NCBI RefSeq assembly: GCF_004124275.1
Contig: NZ_CP027218.1
Coordinates: 3,041,501-3,105,500 of the forward strand
DNA from: Pseudomonas sp. DTU12.3
GTDB lineage: Bacteria > Pseudomonadota > Gammaproteobacteria > Pseudomonadales > Pseudomonadaceae
Length of the DNA stretch: 64,000 nucleotides
Direction of reading: 5' to 3'
Below are positions 58,873 through 64,000 of the stretch, piece after piece. The notes below the pieces were generated by a model that worked only from the letters and a program-made list of their open reading frames with translations, was not told the DNA's origin and made no database searches. Made by a program: the position numbers and the translations under genes. The stretch's first letter is position 1, and each line of letters opens with the position of its first letter.

Positions 58873-60576
58873 ATGATTTCCAACGTGAATCGATTGTCCC
58901 TGGCGGTCGGCATGGTCGTTGCGACCCTGGTCGGTCAGGCCGTGGCAGCGCCTGCGCCCGCGCCTTCGGAGAACGCCACGATCAATCTGATCCGCTTGCT
59001 GGTCGAGCAGGGCATTTTGAAACAGGACAAGGCTGACGCTTTGATTGCCCAGGCGCAAAACGAAGCCGCCCAAGCCAAGCAGGCTGCGGCGTCCACCGCT
59101 GTTGCGGCCGGGCCGGTGGCGGCGCCGGGTGATGTGCGAGTGCAATACGTGCCGGCAGCGGTGCGCGACCAGATCCGCGATCAGGTCAAAGCCGAAGTCA
59201 TGGCCACCGCCAAACAGGAAAACTGGGCCGCGCCCAACACCTTCCCGGACTGGGCCTCGCGCATCAGTTTTGATGGCGACATTCGTCTGCGTGATGAATC
59301 GCGCTACTACTCGGATAACAACAGCAACGAAATCGTCGACTTCGCCAAGCTCAACAACAACGGCCCGTACGACGTAAACCCCAACAGCAGCACCAGCCTG
59401 CCGCCGCTGCTCAACACCCGCGAAGACCGCACCAATCAGTTCCGCATCCGCGCGCGGCTTGGCATGAAAGCGGTGATCTCGCCGGAATGGACCGCCGGTA
59501 TTCGCATCGGCACCGGCTCGGACAACAACCCGGTGTCGACCACGCAAAGCCTCGGCGGCGGGTTCGCCAAGAAGGACATCTGGCTCGATCAGGGTTACCT
59601 GAACTGGAAGCCGACGGATGAACTGACCCTGACTGGCGGGCGCTTCGCCAACCCGTTCATGTCCACCGACATGCTCTATTCCAACGACTTGAATTTCGAC
59701 GGTGTGGCAGCGATTTTCGACCACAAGCTCAACCGCGATTGGGGTGTGTTCGGTACTGTCGGCGCGTTCCCGGTGGATTACACCAACGACACCACCAGCA
59801 GCAACGGCTTCGACAAGGAAGAGAGCGACAACAAGTGGTTGTACGGCGCACAAGTCGGCGCCAAGTGGGCGATCAACAGCAACAACCGCCTGAAGGGCGC
59901 ACTGGCTTACTACCGTTTCGACGACATTCAGGGCGAACGCTCCAGCCCTTGCGAACCGTGGGCCGGCGCGCCGGGTTGCGACAGCGACGGCACCCGCGCG
60001 GCGTTCATGCAGAAGGGCAACAGCGTGTTCCTGCTGCGCGATATCACCCCGAACCCGCTCAACCCGAGCACCACGCCACAGCCGCAATTCGTTGGTCTGG
60101 CCTCCGAGTTCAACCTGCTGGATCTGAACGTGGTGTGGGATGCCGACTTGCCGGAAGATTTCAAGTTGCGCAGCCAGGGCAACTACATCCACAACCTCAG
60201 CTACGACGAAGGCGAGATGCGCAAGCGTTCTGCCGGGCAGATCGTCAACAACCTCGACAGCAACGGCAACATCGAAAGCGGCGCCAATGCATGGATGGTG
60301 CAGTTCACCCTCGGCAGCGCGCTGGAGCTGAAGAAGCAGGGCGACTGGAACATGTTCGCCGGCTACAAATACATCCAGCCGGATGCCTTGCCGGACGGCT
60401 TCAACGACTCCTCGTTCCACCTCGGCGGCACCAACGCCAAGGGCTACTTCATTGGCGGCAACTACGGTCTGGCGAAGAACGTTTATGCGACGGGTCGCTG
60501 GTTGAGCACCGAAGCGGTGTACGGCGCGCCGTTCGACATCGACGTCTTGCAGCTTGAGATCAACACGCGCTTCTAA
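58873..60576 (+). CDS. Putative outer-membrane porin with coiled-coil N-terminus
   Basis: The 567-residue protein has a signal peptide (VGQAVAA cut), a helical region (about 35-80 with LVEQGILKQDKADALIAQAQ) and then a beta-barrel with many aromatic-ended strands, ending QLEINTRF with a terminal phenylalanine. It fits the putative porin family (Porin_5-like) found in pdt-like operons. It would form a pore or docking site in the outer membrane next to TpsB. GGAGTTGTGTGCAG precedes the ATG at 58873. Confidence 0.85.
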   Translation: MISNVNRLSLAVGMVVATLVGQAVAAPAPAPSENATINLIRLLVEQGILKQDKADALIAQAQNEAAQAKQAAASTAVAAGPVAAPGDVRVQYVPAAVRDQIRDQVKAEVMATAKQENWAAPNTFPDWASRISFDGDIRLRDESRYYSDNNSNEIVDFAKLNNNGPYDVNPNSSTSLPPLLNTREDRTNQFRIRARLGMKAVISPEWTAGIRIGTGSDNNPVSTTQSLGGGFAKKDIWLDQGYLNWKPTDELTLTGGRFANPFMSTDMLYSNDLNFDGVAAIFDHKLNRDWGVFGTVGAFPVDYTNDTTSSNGFDKEESDNKWLYGAQVGAKWAINSNNRLKGALAYYRFDDIQGERSSPCEPWAGAPGCDSDGTRAAFMQKGNSVFLLRDITPNPLNPSTTPQPQFVGLASEFNLLDLNVVWDADLPEDFKLRSQGNYIHNLSYDEGEMRKRSAGQIVNNLDSNGNIESGANAWMVQFTLGSALELKKQGDWNMFAGYKYIQPDALPDGFNDSSFHLGGTNAKGYFIGGNYGLAKNVYATGRWLSTEAVYGAPFDIDVLQLEINTRF

Positions 60577-60593
60577 GGCGCCGGGAGAGGGTT

Positions 60594-61223
60594 ATGAAAA
60601 CGCGTTTGTTGGGGCTGGGCCTGGGTTTGTTGATCGCCACCGGGGCGAATGCCGAAGGCATGGAAGAGCGCTTGCGCACCCAGTTGCGCAGCACCGCCCA
60701 GCAGTTGCAGGCACTGCAAAGCCAGCAGGCCCAGGCCAGCGCTGCACAACTGGCGGCGCAGAACGAGGTCAAGGCGGCGCAGGCGCAAATCAAGCAATTG
60801 AGCGCTGAACTGGCCAAGGCCAAAGGCCTCGCCGAGCAGCTTTCCGGGCAGCAACAGAGCCTGCACAGCCAGGCCCAGGCGCAAGTGGCGGCCAGCGCCG
60901 AGCAGACCGGCAAGTTCAAGAAAGCCTATGACGACTTGCTGGTGTTGGCCCGTGCCAAAGAAGCAGAACGGTCTAAGCTTCAAGCGCAATTGACTGAACG
61001 TGACACACAAGTGCAGCAATGTTCAGTCAAGAATCAGCAGATGTACGGCGTCGCCAAACAGATCCTCACCGCCTACGAAAACATCGATGTGGCCGAGGTG
61101 ATGAAGATCCGTCAGCCCTTCGCGGGCAGCGCCCGGGTCAAGTTCGATGAACTGGCCCAGGGGTTCGGCGATGACCTTTACAAGACTCAATTCGACGCGC
61201 CGCAAGCTGCGCTCTCGCACTGA
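60594..61223 (+). CDS. Periplasmic coiled-coil protein of the pdt-like operon
   Basis: The 209-residue protein starts MKTRLLGLGLGLLIATGANA, a Sec signal, followed by a long Q/A-rich coiled coil (about residues 25-140, for example AAQNEVKAAQAQIKQLSAEL) and a short C-terminal domain (KQILTAYENIDVAEVMKIRQ). No enzyme motif is seen. It may be a periplasmic spacer or chaperone for the exported protein. Confidence 0.78.
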   Translation: MKTRLLGLGLGLLIATGANAEGMEERLRTQLRSTAQQLQALQSQQAQASAAQLAAQNEVKAAQAQIKQLSAELAKAKGLAEQLSGQQQSLHSQAQAQVAASAEQTGKFKKAYDDLLVLARAKEAERSKLQAQLTERDTQVQQCSVKNQQMYGVAKQILTAYENIDVAEVMKIRQPFAGSARVKFDELAQGFGDDLYKTQFDAPQAALSH

Positions 61224-61240
61224 TAGACAAGGAAGAAGTA

Positions 61241-61711
61241 ATGACTCAATTGATCAGCCACGTATCGCCAAAATCCCTGACCGAAGTCCTGCAAGCGGCC
61301 GGTTATCGCGTCAACGAAACCGAGCAGAACGGCATCGTCCAGTTGCTCAGCGCCAGCCAGGGCATTGGTTACGCCGTGCGTTTCGGCAACCCGGCGGTGG
61401 AGCAGGGCAGCTACGTCGATTTCACTTTCAGCTGTGCGCTCCGCGTGCAGGGTGAGTTGCCGCAGGGTGTGGCCGAGCAGTGGAACGCCACGCGGCGTTT
61501 CGCGCGGTTGTCGTTGCAGGGCGAGTTTCTGGTGATGGAAATGGACGTGGTGGTGGCAGCCGGTGTGAGCAACGATCACCTGCGCGGCAATCTGGAATTG
61601 TGGGATCGCCTGTTGCAGGAATTCATCGTTTATCTGCGTGATTTCACCCAGGCCGGTGCAGCGCAAACCGCGAAAGTCGCGGTGGCCGAAGAAGAGGAAG
61701 TCGCGCTGTGA
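61241..61711 (+). CDS. YbjN-like protein of the pdt-like operon
   Basis: The 156-residue cytoplasmic protein has the YbjN pattern (SPKSLTEVLQAAGYRVNETE, then FARLSLQGEFLVMEMDVVVA), a fold related to type III secretion chaperones. A role as a chaperone for the secreted partner or as a regulator is possible. It overlaps the following ppiC gene by four bases. Confidence 0.78.
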   Translation: MTQLISHVSPKSLTEVLQAAGYRVNETEQNGIVQLLSASQGIGYAVRFGNPAVEQGSYVDFTFSCALRVQGELPQGVAEQWNATRRFARLSLQGEFLVMEMDVVVAAGVSNDHLRGNLELWDRLLQEFIVYLRDFTQAGAAQTAKVAVAEEEEVAL

Positions 61712-62655
61712 AAAAGCCTGCCATGGTGATCAGCGCCGCTGCGGTGGCGCTGTTGGTGGTGGCCGTGGCGCTGGTGGTGCGACCGGGCAATGACCCGGTC
61801 GCCGCCCAGCAATCGTCGCCGCTGGCGGCGGTTGCCGGCGGGCCGGCGCTGGCACGGTTGGGCAATCAGCAGGTGACGCCGGAGGAGTTGCAGGCGTTGC
61901 TCGCAACGGTTCCAGCCGAGACCCGCGAACAATTGCGCGGTAATCGCCAAGCGCTGGAGCGCTGGATCCGGACCCGTCTGGCCGAGAAAGCGGTGTTGGA
62001 GCAGGCCGATGCGCAAGGCTGGGCGCAGCGCCCGGACGTGGCGCGACAAACGCGTGCCGCGACCGAGCAGATCGTCTTTCGCGATTATTTGCGTTCGGTC
62101 AGCGAGGTGCCGGCGGAGTATCCGAGTGCCGCCGAGTTGCAGCAGGCGTATGACGCCGGCAAGGCGAACTGGCAGACCCCGGCGCTGTATCGGGTCAGTC
62201 AGATTTTCCTCGGCGTGAGTGATCCGCAGACTCTGGAAACGGTGCGCAAACAGGCAGCCGAATTGAGCAAAAAAGCTCAGGCGACGCCGGCGGAATTTGC
62301 CGCACTGGCGACTCAATATTCGCAGGATCGCGTCACTGCTGAACGCGGTGGTGATAGCGGTCTGCAACCTTTGCAGCAATTGGTGCCGGAAGTGCGTGGC
62401 GCCGTGGCACGGCTCAAGGTCGGTGCGGTTTCCGATCCGCTGCAAAGTGCTGCCGGGTTTCATGTGATCAAACTCACCGAGCAACAACCGGCGCGCACTG
62501 CGACCCTCGATGAACTGCGCGATCAACTGACCCAGGCCTTGCGTGCGCAACGTCAGGAGCAAATCGCCCAGGCCTACCTGGACGGCATGCTCAACACCGC
62601 GACGTTGAGTATCGATGGCGCTGAACTGAACAAAGTCCTCGAGGAAAAACACTGA
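61708..62655 (+). CDS. Periplasmic peptidyl-prolyl isomerase (PpiC/SurA type)
   Basis: The 315-residue protein has an N-terminal anchor or signal (residues 5-24), a SurA-like helical part (RLGNQQVTPEELQALLATVP) and a parvulin domain (about residues 165-265: YRVSQIFLGVSD, LATQYSQD, GGDSGLQPLQQL and GFHVIKL). It should help folding of an outer-membrane or exported protein in the periplasm, here most likely TpsB, the porin or the TpsA partner. It starts at the GTGAAAAAG overlap with the YbjN-like gene. Confidence 0.88.
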   Translation: MKKPAMVISAAAVALLVVAVALVVRPGNDPVAAQQSSPLAAVAGGPALARLGNQQVTPEELQALLATVPAETREQLRGNRQALERWIRTRLAEKAVLEQADAQGWAQRPDVARQTRAATEQIVFRDYLRSVSEVPAEYPSAAELQQAYDAGKANWQTPALYRVSQIFLGVSDPQTLETVRKQAAELSKKAQATPAEFAALATQYSQDRVTAERGGDSGLQPLQQLVPEVRGAVARLKVGAVSDPLQSAAGFHVIKLTEQQPARTATLDELRDQLTQALRAQRQEQIAQAYLDGMLNTATLSIDGAELNKVLEEKH

Positions 62656-62672
62656 TTACACCTACACAACAA

Positions 62673-62770
62673 CCCCTGTGGGAGCGAGCCTGCTCGCGAA
62701 AGCGTCTGCACATTCAACACTTGCGGTGACTGACGCACCGCTTTCGCGAGCAGGCTCGCTCCCACAGGGG
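62673..62770. repeat. Paired inverted REP-type repeat, family B
   Basis: CCCCTGTGGGAGCGAGCCTG at 62673 has a perfect inverted copy ending at 62770, with a 34-base centre. It lies inside the operon, between ppiC and the LysR-like gene, so the last gene may be transcribed apart. Confidence 0.9.
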
Positions 62771-62815
62771 CATTCATGGACATTCATAAATACAAAGATC
62801 GACAGGGAGTCATCG

Positions 62816-63793
62816 ATGTCATTCACCGAACCCGCAGGACGACAGGGCAGCGCCGAGTATCGTTGGGCGCAGGACAAGGGCGATTCCTGGCTGATACAGG
62901 CTGCCGCGATCGATGGCGATATTGCGCAGTATTTTCTGGTCAGTGCCCGCTGTGGCTGTTTCATGCAGGCGGCGCGTAGCCTCAATGTGCGTTCGACCCT
63001 GCTGCGCAAACAGCTGGCGCAACTTGAACAGGAACTCGAGCATTCACTGTTCAGCTTTCAAGGCAGCGCCTTGAGCCTGACCCGTGAAGGCCAACAACTG
63101 CAGGCCAAACTCGTCGCGCTGGCCAACGAACGCAAACTGCCGGTGATCGAACAACCATTGATTCGCCTCGCCGTCGCCGAGTCGATCCTGCACGACATCC
63201 TCGGCCGCGACCTCATCGCACTGCTGCGCCGCAACGCCAGCGTGCGCCTGGAAATCATCGCGCTGGACAGCGAACTGTCGCTGCGTGCAGTGAGTGCCGA
63301 CATCGTCCTGTGGCTGGCCCACGGCGATACGCCTTACCCCGGGCCGACGTTCGCCATTGGCAAACCGCAACGCCTGGCGAAGCTTGATTACCTGCCTCAC
63401 ATTGCCAAGCGCTACTCCCGCGTCACCGCACGCCCGGACACCCCCGACGACCTCGCTGACTTCATGCTCGTGCAATGGCAGCACGACCGGCAGATCGACA
63501 GCTTCCGGCCGTGGAATGAACTGGTCGAGCAGCGTCTGGCCGGGGTGGTGCAGATGCAGTCCTACGAATTGATGCTGGAGATGATCCGTTGCAGCGCCTG
63601 CATCGGGTTGTTGCCGGCTTACATGAGCCGCTTCGATCGGGGCCTGATCGCGCTGCCGGGGCTGTTCGCTGAACCGATGCAATTGCAGGCCTGGCTGGCG
63701 GTGAATGCCGAATCGCAAGAGATCGCCGAAGTGCAAACTCTGCTGGACCTCATCCACCACACCTTCAACGAACGCCACGAATGGTTCGAATAA
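62816..63793 (+). CDS. LysR-like transcriptional regulator with an N-terminal extension
   Basis: The 325-residue protein has about 35 extra residues (MSFTEPAGRQGSAEYRWAQD...) before a LysR-type HTH (IAQYFLVSARCGCFMQAARS then STLLRKQLAQLEQELEHSLF). A LysR effector domain follows. The ATG at 62816 has CAGGGAG upstream. It is the last gene of the pdt-like operon, behind a REP doublet, and probably controls it. Confidence 0.82.
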   Translation: MSFTEPAGRQGSAEYRWAQDKGDSWLIQAAAIDGDIAQYFLVSARCGCFMQAARSLNVRSTLLRKQLAQLEQELEHSLFSFQGSALSLTREGQQLQAKLVALANERKLPVIEQPLIRLAVAESILHDILGRDLIALLRRNASVRLEIIALDSELSLRAVSADIVLWLAHGDTPYPGPTFAIGKPQRLAKLDYLPHIAKRYSRVTARPDTPDDLADFMLVQWQHDRQIDSFRPWNELVEQRLAGVVQMQSYELMLEMIRCSACIGLLPAYMSRFDRGLIALPGLFAEPMQLQAWLAVNAESQEIAEVQTLLDLIHHTFNERHEWFE

Positions 63794-63800
63794 CCACCCC

Positions 63801-63892
63801 TGTAGGAGCTGCCGCAGGCTGCGATCTTTTGATCTGTTTTTTCTAAAATTAAAAATCAAGATCAAAAGCTCGCAGCCTGCGGCAGCTCCTAC
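63801..63892. repeat. Paired inverted REP-type repeat, family D
   Basis: TGTAGGAGCTGCCGCAGGCT at 63801 is matched by an inverted copy ending at 63892 with an AT-rich centre. It follows the LysR-like gene by seven bases and may end its transcript. Confidence 0.9.
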
Positions 63893-63959
63893 CGTTTGTA
63901 TGTGTTGAGGTGGGCGGTTTAGAGTGGACGGCCACACATCGATCCAGGAAGGATCAGCC

Positions 63960-64000
63960 ATGCCAGAGCACAATCCCGCCATTCACCTCGAGCGTTTCAA
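63960..64000 (+). CDS. Start of a gene cut by the window end
   Basis: AGGAAGGATCAGCC precedes an ATG at 63960 that opens MPEHNPAIHLERF and runs off the window. Only 13 codons are present, so no product can be named. The strong RBS supports the start. Confidence 0.6.
   Translation, partial: MPEHNPAIHLERF

Noticed and set aside
58843..60420. 525-codon open frame opposite the porin gene
   Set aside because: Antisense to a convincing porin with signal peptide and terminal phenylalanine; no family pattern.

Overview
This window is chromosomal DNA from a Pseudomonas, most likely the P. fluorescens group. The evidence is the high GC and GC3, the gene families (FUSC/YiaV/YiaW, RlhA, Lrp, many LysR regulators, a pdt-like secretion operon, an agu2-like agmatine locus) and several families of paired inverted REP elements typical of that group. 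Coding density is high, most genes sit in short overlapping operons, and no CRISPR array, rRNA or complete insertion sequence is visible. One tRNA, Ser(TGA), is present.

Layout. 0-6 kb: a GntR-FCD regulator, a soluble PAS hybrid histidine kinase and a UvrA paralogue. 6-11.5 kb (minus strand): a six-gene, tightly overlapping stressosome operon, rsbR-rsbS-rsbT, then a fused HATPase-SpoIIE phosphatase, a soluble histidine kinase and a REC-PAS-kinase-REC hybrid. 11.7-13.3 kb: small stress-type proteins (acidic disordered proteins, DUF4142, YdcH-like). 13.4-18.8 kb: an SMP-30-like protein, a desaturase-SRPBCC fusion, a LysR and rlhA. 18.9-22.1 kb: a four-gene PhnCDE-like ABC importer of the putative selenate type. 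22.3-25.2 kb: an HD-domain gene running into the remains of a broken GNAT acetyltransferase gene, then an HTH protein, a RidA and a LysR. 25.4-26.5 kb: a radical SAM protein with an unusual C-terminal repeat-like domain. 26.5-32.8 kb: an agmatine/polyamine locus with cytoplasmic agmatine deiminase and N-carbamoylputrescine amidase, a PotF-like binding protein, a second Tat-exported deiminase, and LysR and AraC-type regulators. 32.8-36.3 kb: an epoxide hydrolase-like enzyme, RidA, GST and a GcvA-type LysR. 36.4-39.7 kb: an ABC exporter, small proteins and a lipoprotein. 39.8-42.5 kb: an AT-richer patch of unrecognised small genes ending at tRNA-Ser. 42.6-50 kb: yccA, an Lrp regulator, an EamA transporter, an internally deleted O-acetylase gene, an efflux-type yiaW-yiaV-FUSC operon and gapN. 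50.3-53.4 kb: a three-gene exported redox module (lipoprotein cytochrome c, Tat FAD sugar-lactone oxidase, Tat PLP enzyme). 53.6-63.8 kb: a ten-gene operon resembling the P. aeruginosa pdt locus, running phdA-like regulator, TpsB transporter, DUF2341-LamG-ExbB fusion, ExbD, TonB, porin, coiled-coil protein, YbjN-like protein, PpiC and LysR-like regulator. No TpsA substrate gene lies beside it.

How the genes work together. The strongest system-level signals are four. The stressosome operon appears to hand its output to histidine kinases, because no sigma factor switch is present. The pdt-like operon couples a two-partner transporter to its own ExbB/ExbD/TonB energy module. The agmatine locus places one deiminase inside the cell and one outside the inner membrane. 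The exported oxidase module carries its own cytochrome. Two genes (GNAT at 22.4 kb, acyltransferase-SGNH at 45.3 kb) show internal deletions that keep recognisable N- and C-termini. All functions are inferred by reading the sequence and recalling families; no search was run.
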